A stretch of 64,000 nt of DNA from Roseovarius nubinhibens ISM (GTDB lineage: Bacteria > Pseudomonadota > Alphaproteobacteria > Rhodobacterales > Rhodobacteraceae): the NCBI RefSeq assembly GCF_000152625.1, contig NZ_CH724156.1:1965778-2029777 (forward strand), given 5' to 3'. A program made the translations under genes and the position numbers. Position 1 is the stretch's first letter; each line of letters opens with the position of its first letter. This document shows positions 53,059-61,455 of the stretch, piece after piece. Below the pieces are notes generated by a model, which worked only from the letters and a program-made list of their open reading frames with translations, ran no database searches and was not told where the DNA came from.

Positions 53059-53664
53059 ATGCGCCCAATCGGGTTTGCGCTTTGCGCGATGCTGGCGCTC
53101 GGCGGGTGCGCGGGCGAACGTGTCTGGGCCCCGGACGAGGCCGTCAAGGCCGCGGCCTATCGCCATGACGGGCCGCCGCGCCTGACCCTCTTTACCATGC
53201 TCAACAACAAGACCGGGGCGGGGGCGCATACCTCTCTCATGGTCAATGGCTCGCAGCGGATCATTTTCGATCCGGCGGGGTCGTTCGGGCATGAGACGAT
53301 CCCCGAGCGCAATGACGTGCTCTTTGGCGCGACGCCGCCGGTGGTCGATGTCTACACCCGCTATCACGCGCGCGAGACCTATCACGTCAAGATCCAAGAG
53401 CTCGACGTGTCGCCCGCCGTGGCGCAAAAGGCGATGGCGCTGGTGCAGGGCTATGGCGCGGTGCCGAGCGCGCAATGCGCGCGCAGCACCTCGAGCGTTT
53501 TGGCCGAGCTTTTCCCCGGTCAGATCGCGGCGACCTGGTATCCCAAGCAGCTCGCCGAGCAGTTCGGCCAATTGCCCGGCGTGCGCGAGCAGGTGCTGCA
53601 TGAATATGACAGCGACGACAATTCCAAGGTGCTGGCCGCCTGGGACCCTGCCAAGGTGAATTGA
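53059..53664 (+). CDS. Lipoprotein, possibly of the permuted NlpC/P60 type
   Basis: 201 residues. A lipoprotein signal ends LALGGC, with acylation at Cys17. The soluble part has GAHTSLMVNGSQRIIFDPAG with His57, followed 80 residues later by AQCARSTSSVLAEL with Cys140. A His-before-Cys order is what permuted papain-like NlpC/P60 hydrolases show. That would make it an envelope amidase or peptidase, but this is an inference from motif order alone. GGGGGA precedes the ATG. Confidence 0.65.
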   Translation: MRPIGFALCAMLALGGCAGERVWAPDEAVKAAAYRHDGPPRLTLFTMLNNKTGAGAHTSLMVNGSQRIIFDPAGSFGHETIPERNDVLFGATPPVVDVYTRYHARETYHVKIQELDVSPAVAQKAMALVQGYGAVPSAQCARSTSSVLAELFPGQIAATWYPKQLAEQFGQLPGVREQVLHEYDSDDNSKVLAAWDPAKVN

Positions 53665-53783
53665 GGCGGGGCCTCTGTTTTTTCAAAGAGTTAGCATGAG
53701 GTGGGCAGGGCCGGGAGGCTCCTGACCATTTCTGTCGTGCGCGGCGGTTAGGTCGGGGCAATGTTCATTTTCAGGAGCTTGCC

Positions 53784-54386
53784 ATGCCCACGCTTTACCA
53801 CGCCCCGCAGTCCCGGTCCTCGTCGCTTCTCGTGCTGGTCGAGGAGATGGGGATCGGCGATCAGATTGATGTCGTCGAGGTCCATGTCCGCCGCCAAGAT
53901 GGCAGCGGCGGTCCCGATCCGCGCAATCCGCATCCCGAGGGAAAGGTGCCCTATCTGGTGGCGGGCACGGATCATCTGCGCGAGCGTGGGGCGATCGTGG
54001 CCTATCTCACCGACCGCTTTCCCGAGGCGGGGCTTGGCCGGCCTGTCGGGCACCCGCAGCGCGGCACCTATCTCAGCTGGCTGTTCTATTATCAGGGGGT
54101 GATGGAGCCGGTGCTGGTGCTCGACTGGGCCAAGGTGGATCACCCGGCGGTGCGGGCGACGTTTCGCGATCTGGAGACGGTGTTTGCGCGGCTGTCGGAG
54201 GCGCTGACGGATCAGCCCTATCTTCTCGGGAAAAGCTATTCGGCGGCGGATCTACTGCTCTCGAGCCCGTTTCAGTGGCTGCCCGAGGCGTTGCCGGAGG
54301 ACCCGGCGATCCGGGCGTGGGTCGCGCGCTGTGCCGACCGGCCGGCGATTGCGGCGGTGGCGGCGCGGGAGGCGGCGCTGGTGTGA
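53784..54386 (+). CDS. Glutathione S-transferase
   Basis: 200 residues. The thioredoxin-fold N-terminal half has SRSSSLLVLVEEM with candidate catalytic Ser and the GSH-binding NPHPEGKVPYLVAG. The helical C-terminal domain holds YLLGKSYSAADLLLSSPFQW. Cytosolic conjugation or reduction of electrophiles is the usual role. Single gene, convergent with the tpa terminator. Confidence 0.9.
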   Translation: MPTLYHAPQSRSSSLLVLVEEMGIGDQIDVVEVHVRRQDGSGGPDPRNPHPEGKVPYLVAGTDHLRERGAIVAYLTDRFPEAGLGRPVGHPQRGTYLSWLFYYQGVMEPVLVLDWAKVDHPAVRATFRDLETVFARLSEALTDQPYLLGKSYSAADLLLSSPFQWLPEALPEDPAIRAWVARCADRPAIAAVAAREAALV

Positions 54387-54404
54387 GCCCGGCAGGTGCG
54401 GCCC

Positions 54405-54437
54405 ATAAAAAACGCCCCGTGAAACTCACGGGGCGTT
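54405..54437 (-). terminator. Terminator of the aminotransferase gene
   Basis: A 12-pair perfect stem AACGCCCCGTGA/TCACGGGGCGTT with an AAC loop. On the minus strand it runs into a T tract, so it ends the aminotransferase transcript. Confidence 0.85.
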
Positions 54438-54461
54438 GCCAGGTGCAGGGAGGGTATTGGA

Positions 54462-55847
54462 TCAGCCGAAGACCTTGGTTAGGGCCTTGTCGGTGGCCTC
54501 GATGATCTGGTCGATGTCGTCCTTGGTGGCGATCAGCGCGGGCGAGTAGCACAGCGTGTTGTTGAAGCCCGGGATCGAACGGTTGGTGACCCCGATGATC
54601 ACGCCTTGGGCGCCACAATCGCCGACCACGGCCTGAGCCTGCTTTTCGTCCACCGGCTCTTTGCTCGACCGGTCGGCGACCAGTTCGGCGCCGAGGAAGA
54701 GGCCCTTGCCGCGGACATCGCCGATGACGGCATGCTTGTCCTTGAGCGCGTGCAGCTGGTCGAGCATGTAGGCGCCCATGGCGTTACAATTGTCGAGCAG
54801 GTTCTCTTCTTCGATGATCGCCATGTTTTCCAGCGCCGCGGCGGGACCGGCGGTGCAGCCGCCAAAGGTCGAGATGTCGCGGAAATAGTTCAGCGGATCG
54901 CTGGCGTCGTCCTTGAAGAGCTCGAACACGCGCTCGGAGGTGACGCAGCAGGCGATGGCGGCATAGCCGGAGGCGACGCCTTTGGCCATGGTCACGAAAT
55001 CGGGCTTCACGCCGTAATGCTGATAGCCGAACCAGGTGCCGGTGCGGCCGACGCCGCAGACCACTTCGTCGATATGCAGGAGGATATCGTATTTCTCGCA
55101 GATTTCCTGCACGCGGGGCCAGTAGCCTTCGGGCGGCACGATGACGCCGCCGCCGGCGGTGATCGGCTCGAGGCAGAGCGCGCCGACGGTGTCGGGGCCT
55201 TCGGCGAGGATCACCTCTTCGATCGCATTGGCGGCCGCGATGCCGTATTCCTCGCCCGAGAGATCCCACTGGGCGCGGTATTCAAGGCAGTGCGGCACAC
55301 GCACGAAACCGGGCACATAGGGGCCGTATTGCGCGCTGCGCTCGTCCTGACCACCGGCCGAGAGCGTGGCGATGGTGGTGCCGTGATAGTCGCGGTCGCG
55401 GTAGAGGATCTTGTGCTTTTTGCCGCCATAGCGTTTGTGCGCGATCTGGCGCACCATCTTGAACGCCTTCTCATTCGCCTCGGAGCCCGAGTTCGTATAG
55501 TAGACGCGGGTCAGGCCGGGCATTTTCGAGATCAGTTTCTCGGAGAAGAGCGCGCCGGGGATCGAGCCTGCGGAGCCTGCGAAATAGGGCAGTTTCACCA
55601 GCTGGTCACGCACCGCGTTGGCGATCCGTTCGCGGCCATAGCCCACGTTGACGGTCCAGACGCCGCCGGAGACCGCGTCGACATATTCCTTGCCCTTCTG
55701 GTCCCAGACGCGCATGTCCTTGCCTTCAAGGATGATCCGCGGCTCGCCGGTTTCGAACGGCTTGTGCTGGGTCAGGTGGTGCCAGACATGGGCGCGGTCA
55801 GCGTCCACGATTTTTTCGATATCGTTATCGAGGAATTTTCCGTCCAT
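54462..55847 (-). CDS. tpa: Class III aminotransferase, probable taurine:pyruvate aminotransferase
   Basis: 461 residues. The PLP lysine is near residue 289 in VTMAKGVASGYAA; LLHIDEVVCGVGRTG and YYTNSGSEANEKAFK are classic for the fold. The N-terminus MDGKFLDNDIEKIVDADRAH and the total length agree with the roseobacter Tpa that turns taurine into sulfoacetaldehyde, giving alanine. The start follows GGAGAG by seven bases. No xsc, pta or tauABC genes are adjacent, so the assignment rests on likeness and on TauR-like repeats upstream. Other omega-amino acid substrates are possible. Confidence 0.72.
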   Translation of the reverse strand: MDGKFLDNDIEKIVDADRAHVWHHLTQHKPFETGEPRIILEGKDMRVWDQKGKEYVDAVSGGVWTVNVGYGRERIANAVRDQLVKLPYFAGSAGSIPGALFSEKLISKMPGLTRVYYTNSGSEANEKAFKMVRQIAHKRYGGKKHKILYRDRDYHGTTIATLSAGGQDERSAQYGPYVPGFVRVPHCLEYRAQWDLSGEEYGIAAANAIEEVILAEGPDTVGALCLEPITAGGGVIVPPEGYWPRVQEICEKYDILLHIDEVVCGVGRTGTWFGYQHYGVKPDFVTMAKGVASGYAAIACCVTSERVFELFKDDASDPLNYFRDISTFGGCTAGPAAALENMAIIEEENLLDNCNAMGAYMLDQLHALKDKHAVIGDVRGKGLFLGAELVADRSSKEPVDEKQAQAVVGDCGAQGVIIGVTNRSIPGFNNTLCYSPALIATKDDIDQIIEATDKALTKVFG

Positions 55848-55942
55848 CATGAAACTCTCCATCGGGATGGGACGCGGCAGCGGCCGGTCGCGGGGTCTTT
55901 GCTATTCGATCCACCTGTTTGGCCTCAGAATCGGGAAATGCG

Positions 55943-55975
55943 ATAGGGCCAGAGGGCGTATACTTATAACACCAG
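55943..55975 (-). promoter_or_regulatory. TauR-like direct repeats upstream of tpa
   Basis: On the minus strand CTGGTGTTAT and CTGGCCCTAT occur 23 bases apart, about 100 bases ahead of the start. They resemble the CTGGACYTAA repeats I recall for the MocR-type TauR of Rhodobacter capsulatus. Orientation and spacing suit such a regulator. Confidence 0.5.
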
Positions 55976-56061
55976 ATGGAGCCATACCCTAATCCTGGCC
56001 CTGCCACCCCACGGGTTTGCGCCAGAATATGCCGGGATTTCGTCAGTCGGGACCTGCGGGC

Positions 56062-57846
56062 TCAGCGCCCGTCATAGCCGCGTTTCTGCGCCTTGTAGAG
56101 CTGGGCATAGAGGCCGTTCTCGGCCAGGAGCTCGTCATGCTGGCCGTCTTCAACGAGACGCCCGCCTTCGAGCACGAAGATCCGGTCGGCGTCCGAGATC
56201 GAGCTCAGCCTATGGGCCACGATGATGGTGGTCTTGCCCTTGGTGAGCCGGGTCAGCGCCGCCTTGATCCGTTCCTCGGTGGCCTGATCGAGCGCCGACG
56301 TCGCCTCGTCCAGCAGCAGGATCGGCGCGTCGCGCAGGAAGGCGCGGGCGATGGCGATGCGCTGTTTCTGGCCGCCCGAGAGCTGGGCGCCCTTGGGGCC
56401 GACGGGGGTGTCGCCGCGACGGCGGATCAGCTCGGCGATGTCGGCATCCTCGGCGGCCTGCCAGACCTCGGCCTCGGTGGCGTCGGGGCGCACATAGCGG
56501 ATGTTGTCCCAGATCGAGGCGTTGAAGATCACGATATCCTGGGCCACCACCGAAAACGCGCCGCGCAGCGATCCGACCTTGAGCCGATCGATGGGCGTGT
56601 CGCCGATGCGGATTTCGCCGCCTTGCGTGTCATAGAGCCGCGACAGCAGCGACAGGATCGTCGTCTTGCCCGAGCCGGTGGCGCCGACGATGGCCGAGAC
56701 CTTGCCGCCGGCGAATGTCAGGTCGAGCCCGTCAAAGAGCGGCTGTTCCGGGTCATAGGCAAAGCGCACCTTGTCCAGCGTGATGTCGGCGCGGGTGTCG
56801 AATTCGGCCAAAGCCTCGGCGTGGTCGGCGATGGTGGGGGTCTGATGGAAGAGGCCGCGCACCCGGTCGAGCAGCACCAGATTGGCCTGCAACCCGCCGA
56901 AGAACTGCGCCAGGAGCCGGGCCGGATCGAACACCATGACCATGCCGAGAAGGAAGGTGATGATGCCCGCGCCATCGACGTCGAATTCGGGGCGGAGCAC
57001 CATATAACCGCCGCCGCCGATCACCAGCACATAGACGAAGGCCGAGCTCAGGTCGATCGAGGGCATGACCAGCGCCTGGGTGATCTGCACCCGGTTGAGC
57101 AGGTCGCGGATGGATTTGGTGCCCTGCATCAGCCGCGAGACTTCCATATCCTCCTGGCTCGAGATCTTGACCGTGCGCATGCCGGTCACGGTTTCCTCGA
57201 TCCCGTTCATATAGTTGGCGATGGCGGTTTCGGCCTCGCCCTGCGCCTGTTTCACCCGGTCCGAGACATAGTTCATCACCCAGATGATGAAGGGCAAAAC
57301 CACCACGGCGGTGCCAAAGAGAATGGGGTTCTTATAGATCAGATAGCCCGAGACGATGATCACGGTCACCGCGTCGCGCACCGCATTGGCGACGCCGAGG
57401 CCGACGAACATGCCAAGCGTCTGGGTCTGGCTCACGATACGCTGGATGATTTCGCCGGATTTGGTGCGCTCGAAATAGGCGAGGTCGAGCTTCATCAGAT
57501 GGGTGAGCATGTCGCGGCGCATCTCGAAGATCGCTTGGTTGGCCATGCGCACCGTGACCAGCGGCACCAGATAGGACATCAGCCCGCGCACCGCGAAGAG
57601 GAAGAAGACCGCGAGACAGACCATCGCCAATTCGCGCAGCGTGCCGCGCTCGAAGATCACCCTGAGGCCGTTTTCGGTCATCGACAGGAATTGCTGGAAC
57701 ACCACGCCCTGCACGAGGATCATGGCGAGCACGATCAGCAGCTTGCCCATATGTTTGCGCAGGTAGTTCGACCAGAACCAGCGCATGTTGTCGCGATCTG
57801 CCTGGGAATAGAGCGGGCCGCGTTTCTCTTTGGGGGTGTCGGTCAT
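56062..57846 (-). CDS. ABC-type exporter (fused membrane and ATPase domains)
   Basis: 594 residues, MsbA-like. Six membrane segments occupy residues 35 to 320, followed by the ATPase: Walker A GATGSGKTT, signature LSGGQKQR and Walker B PILLLDEATSALD. Homodimeric exporters of this layout move lipids, lipid-linked sugars or drugs. No neighbouring gene indicates the cargo. It starts with MTDTPKEKRGPLYSQ. Confidence 0.9.
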   Translation of the reverse strand: MTDTPKEKRGPLYSQADRDNMRWFWSNYLRKHMGKLLIVLAMILVQGVVFQQFLSMTENGLRVIFERGTLRELAMVCLAVFFLFAVRGLMSYLVPLVTVRMANQAIFEMRRDMLTHLMKLDLAYFERTKSGEIIQRIVSQTQTLGMFVGLGVANAVRDAVTVIIVSGYLIYKNPILFGTAVVVLPFIIWVMNYVSDRVKQAQGEAETAIANYMNGIEETVTGMRTVKISSQEDMEVSRLMQGTKSIRDLLNRVQITQALVMPSIDLSSAFVYVLVIGGGGYMVLRPEFDVDGAGIITFLLGMVMVFDPARLLAQFFGGLQANLVLLDRVRGLFHQTPTIADHAEALAEFDTRADITLDKVRFAYDPEQPLFDGLDLTFAGGKVSAIVGATGSGKTTILSLLSRLYDTQGGEIRIGDTPIDRLKVGSLRGAFSVVAQDIVIFNASIWDNIRYVRPDATEAEVWQAAEDADIAELIRRRGDTPVGPKGAQLSGGQKQRIAIARAFLRDAPILLLDEATSALDQATEERIKAALTRLTKGKTTIIVAHRLSSISDADRIFVLEGGRLVEDGQHDELLAENGLYAQLYKAQKRGYDGR

Positions 57847-57993
57847 GAAAGGGCCTGATTGCTATGCGGAGCGGGGCAGCGTGAGAGGCCCGGGGGGACC
57901 CGGGCTTGGCTGCTCTTACCCGGTCTGGCGGCGGAGGTCACGCCTTGGATCGCCTGAGAGCGCCCTGACGCCCTGGCGTGGCCCCCTCCTGCA

Positions 57994-59814
57994 TCATTCC
58001 CAGCAGCTGACCAGCACGGTCATCCGCCCGGCGGCATCGCTCAGCGCATCGGCGGGAAGCCGGTCGAGCGTGCCCGCGGCGGCGGGGGTGATCCCGGCCT
58101 CTTGCAGGATCTTGGTCAGCGCGTCGGTATTGGCGGCGAGGCTCACCCCATCGGGGAGCACCCGGTCAGCCCCGGCCCCGGGCAGGAGCATGCCGAGCAC
58201 CGCGCCGCCGGTGTCGACCACCGGCCCGCCCGCATCCCCGTCGAGCGCATTGAGCGCCAGCCGCTTCATCCCCGCCTCGCCATTGAGGCCGCGAATATCC
58301 TCGAGCTGGCCATAGGTGAGGGTCGGTGCGCCGAGCACGCCGCCGAAGGAATAGCCAGCGACCGCGATCTCGGATTTGAGCCGGGGGGTGACGGTCTGAA
58401 ACTGGGCCACGGATTGCGGCGCGAGCTGATCATTGGGGCGCAGCACGGCGATGCCGGCCGCGTCATCGCGGGCGGCGATGGTGGCGCGGTGGTCATCCTC
58501 GATGGTGACATAGCCGCAGCCCTCGAGCGCCTCGGTGGTGGTGACGACGCTGCCCGCGTTGTCGACGTAAAAGCCCGAGCGGCTGCGCAGCGGTTTGCGG
58601 ATTTCGAGCCCGGAGATGAGATCGACGCTCTGGGCGTCGGCATCGCCTGCGCGGGCGTCGAGCACGCCGTCGATCCGCGCAAAGCTTGCTTGCATTTCCG
58701 CGAGGACGCGGGCGCGGCGTTCTTCGTCCCCGGCGGGCCAGACGAGGGTAAAGCCCTTGATCCGGCCATTTTTGAGCGAGGCGACGGTGTGGGAAATCTG
58801 GGTCGCGCCTTCGCCGATCAGCTCGAAACTGTCGGATTTGCGTTCGCGTGGGCCGTCGAGCGGCACGATCTCGAGGGTCTGCATGATGTCATAAAGACCA
58901 AAGAGCGTGTCCTGATCGCCTTCCTGGCTGATGAGGAGCACCTTGGCGGGGATGTCGCCCTTGGCCTCGTAATGGGCGAAGGGCGGCTCGAGCCGGGAGA
59001 ATTCCACCACGCCGAGCGGCAGTTTCATCCGGATGCCGGTGGCGGAATCATCGACCACCTCGAGCCCCATGCCCTTGAGCACGGCGTTATATTGGTCGAG
59101 CAGGTCGGCGCGCTGGGCGGTGGTGAGAATGCCGGTGGCGTCGTAATTATTGGCCTCCTGCCAGGACGCCATGGAGCGCCGGGTGCCCGCGCCAAAGGCC
59201 GCGTCGATGCGGCCATCATAGTGACCGGCCCATTGCAGGGCGACCTGCAGCGCGGCGCGTTCGTCATAGCTCAGCTCGCGTTCGCTGCGGCGGGCCTCGG
59301 CGGGGGTTTCGTCCACCGGTTCGGGCTCGGGCAGGATCGGCACTTCGGCGACGGTGGTGTCGGTCGTGCCGGTGGTTTCTGCGGTGTCGGTTTCTTCTGT
59401 GGCTGTCTCGGCGGTGGTCTCGGGCGTGGTCTCGGGTGCAGTGACCGGCGCCTGACCGAGAAGCTGGGCCAGCACGGTGCTGCCGACCGGCCAGATCTGG
59501 CGGGAATAATCCTCGCTGTCGGCGATATAGCTGTCGCGGGGGATGCGGCCTTCGGCGCGGAGCACGCGCAGCACCTGGTTGGCATCCTCGCGGCGATAGG
59601 GGCCGAGCGCCACGGCGAACCAGCCGCGGCCAAGGTCGAACCCGTTCACATCCTCAAGCTGGGCCGCGCGGCGGCGGAGCGCCTCATTGGCCTCGGCGAG
59701 GCTGGGCTGGGCTTCGATCTGGACCCAGACGAGAGCATCGTCATTCGACTGGGCCGAGGCGGTGGAAATAATAGCCGCCAGAGCGAGAACCGCCGCGAGA
59801 AAATAACGCATCAT
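57994..59814 (-). CDS. Secreted SPOR-like / peptidoglycan-binding / inactive trypsin-like protein
   Basis: 606 residues. A signal peptide (FLAAVLALAAIISTASAQ) is followed by a SPOR-like region (VWVQIEAQPSLAEANEAL, GWFAVALGPYRREDA), then a Thr/Glu-rich linker. A peptidoglycan-binding domain (ALQWAGHYDGRIDAAFGAGT) comes next, then a chymotrypsin-fold domain from about residue 400. There the active-site His is Glu428 (VVTTTEALEGC) and the catalytic Ser is Ala528 (GDAGGPVVD), so it cannot be a standard serine protease. It probably binds peptidoglycan and a partner. An ATG pair makes the exact start uncertain by one codon. Confidence 0.78.
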   Translation of the reverse strand: MMRYFLAAVLALAAIISTASAQSNDDALVWVQIEAQPSLAEANEALRRRAAQLEDVNGFDLGRGWFAVALGPYRREDANQVLRVLRAEGRIPRDSYIADSEDYSRQIWPVGSTVLAQLLGQAPVTAPETTPETTAETATEETDTAETTGTTDTTVAEVPILPEPEPVDETPAEARRSERELSYDERAALQVALQWAGHYDGRIDAAFGAGTRRSMASWQEANNYDATGILTTAQRADLLDQYNAVLKGMGLEVVDDSATGIRMKLPLGVVEFSRLEPPFAHYEAKGDIPAKVLLISQEGDQDTLFGLYDIMQTLEIVPLDGPRERKSDSFELIGEGATQISHTVASLKNGRIKGFTLVWPAGDEERRARVLAEMQASFARIDGVLDARAGDADAQSVDLISGLEIRKPLRSRSGFYVDNAGSVVTTTEALEGCGYVTIEDDHRATIAARDDAAGIAVLRPNDQLAPQSVAQFQTVTPRLKSEIAVAGYSFGGVLGAPTLTYGQLEDIRGLNGEAGMKRLALNALDGDAGGPVVDTGGAVLGMLLPGAGADRVLPDGVSLAANTDALTKILQEAGITPAAAGTLDRLPADALSDAAGRMTVLVSCWE

Positions 59815-59983
59815 GAGAGTAAGAATTCCTTGGCCTGTCGTTTTATCGTTGGTCTGCACCCTGTTTTATCAAATCTCAGGGGGGATGCATCTAAAATTAA
59901 CCTCTTTATGCTGTGCCGCTTTGGCCGATTGACCCTGTGCGGCCCTCGCCGTAGGTAGGGGGCGAATTTTCAGGGGTTTCAGC

Positions 59984-60928
59984 ATGGCCGACGCAATCGA
60001 CAAACCGCGCTCTTTCCAGGAAATCATCCTGCGGCTGCAGAGCTATTGGGCAGCCAAGGGCTGTGCCATCATGCAGCCCTATGACATGGAGGTCGGCGCG
60101 GGCACGTTTCACCCGGCGACGACGCTGCGCTCGCTCGGCTCGACGCCTTGGGCGGCGGCCTATGTCCAGCCCTCGCGGCGTCCGACCGACGGGCGCTATG
60201 GCGAGAACCCGAACCGGTTGCAGCATTACTATCAGTATCAGGTGCTCATCAAACCGAGCCCGCCCGATCTGCAGGAGCTCTATCTCGGGTCGCTCAAGGC
60301 GATCGGCATCGACGCGGCGCTGCATGATATCCGCTTTGTCGAGGACGATTGGGAGAGCCCGACGCTCGGCGCTTGGGGTCTCGGCTGGGAGGTCTGGTGC
60401 GACGGGATGGAGGTGAGCCAGTTCACCTATTTCCAACAGGTCGGCGGCCATGATTGCCAGCCGGTCTCGGGCGAGCTGACCTATGGGCTCGAACGGCTGG
60501 CGATGTATGTGCTCGGCATTGATCACGTGATGGACATGCCGTTCAACGATCCCGACGCGCCGATCGCGCTCAGCTATGGCGATGTGTTCCGCCAGACCGA
60601 AGAGGAATATGCGCGCTGGAATTTCGACGTGGCCAACACGCAGGTGCTGCTCAAGCATTTCGAGGAGGCCGAGGCGGAATGCGAGGCGATCCTCGCGCAG
60701 GAGGATGTGGACCCGAAGACCGGCAAGCGCATCGTCATGGCGCATCCGGCCTATGATCAATGTATCAAGGCGAGCCATATCTTTAACCTGCTCGACGCGC
60801 GCGGCGTGATCAGCGTCACCGAGCGGCAGGCCTATATCGGCCGGGTGCGGGCGCTGGCCAAGCAATGCGCCGATGCCTTCGTGCGTACCGAGGCCGGGGG
60901 ATACAAAGCCGGGGAGCAGGTCGCCTGA
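59984..60928 (+). CDS. glyQ: Glycyl-tRNA synthetase alpha subunit
   Basis: 314 residues of the tetrameric bacterial form. [17 protein letters not shown] at the start, [18 protein letters not shown] and [19 protein letters not shown] are highly conserved. It holds the catalytic core that makes glycyl-adenylate. The last base of its stop is the first base of the next start (TGATG), and glyS follows. Confidence 0.98.
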   Translation: MADAIDKPRSFQEIILRLQSYWAAKGCAIMQPYDMEVGAGTFHPATTLRSLGSTPWAAAYVQPSRRPTDGRYGENPNRLQHYYQYQVLIKPSPPDLQELYLGSLKAIGIDAALHDIRFVEDDWESPTLGAWGLGWEVWCDGMEVSQFTYFQQVGGHDCQPVSGELTYGLERLAMYVLGIDHVMDMPFNDPDAPIALSYGDVFRQTEEEYARWNFDVANTQVLLKHFEEAEAECEAILAQEDVDPKTGKRIVMAHPAYDQCIKASHIFNLLDARGVISVTERQAYIGRVRALAKQCADAFVRTEAGGYKAGEQVA

Positions 60929-61452
60929 TGGGCAAGTTTCTCGCCATATTGCTGGTTGGCTGCGCGGTGATCGCGGGCGGCGGCATGTATTACCTGCAGG
61001 TCTATCACTATTATGACGAGGTCGTGTCGATCCCCGGCACCGATGTCGCGCTCACCCCGCAGGGATCGAGCGACGCCGAGCCGGTCTCTTATGACAATTT
61101 CCAAGGCATCGATGCCGACAGCAGCCCGATCCGCTATCGCGCCTGTTTCACCACCTCGCTGAGCCATGCGACGCTCGACAAGACCTATCGCAGCTACAAG
61201 CCGGCCGAGCCGCGCGTGGCGCCGGGCTGGTTCGATTGTTTCGACGCGTCGGAGGTCGGTGAGGCGCTCGAGAGCGGCGAGGCCAAGGCCTATCTCGGCA
61301 CCGAGAATGTACAATATGGCATCGACCGCGTCGTTGCCATTCATGAGGACGGGCGCGGCTTTGTCTGGCATCAGATCAACCGCTGCGGCGAGATCGTATT
61401 CGATGGCCAGCCTGCGCCCGATGACTGCCCCACACCACCCGAAGGGTACTGA
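60928..61452 (+). CDS. Small single-pass membrane protein between glyQ and glyS (DUF6446-like)
   Basis: 174 residues: an N-terminal hydrophobic segment (FLAILLVGCAVIAGGGMYYL), then a periplasmic domain with four Cys (CFTTS, WFDCFDAS, INRCGEIVF, DDCPTPP) that could form two disulfides. The start shares one base with the glyQ stop. I believe this is the DUF6446 family that sits between glyQ and glyS in Rhodobacterales, but that is from memory. No function is known to me. Confidence 0.75.
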   Translation: MGKFLAILLVGCAVIAGGGMYYLQVYHYYDEVVSIPGTDVALTPQGSSDAEPVSYDNFQGIDADSSPIRYRACFTTSLSHATLDKTYRSYKPAEPRVAPGWFDCFDASEVGEALESGEAKAYLGTENVQYGIDRVVAIHEDGRGFVWHQINRCGEIVFDGQPAPDDCPTPPEGY

Positions 61453-61455
61453 GAC

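Noticed and set aside
56017-57858. 613-codon open frame antisense to the ABC exporter
   Set aside because: A product of codon bias opposite a firm gene with Walker motifs.
58102-59958. 618-codon open frame antisense to the pseudo-protease gene
   Set aside because: The minus-strand frame has a signal peptide and recognisable domains; the plus-strand frame has none.
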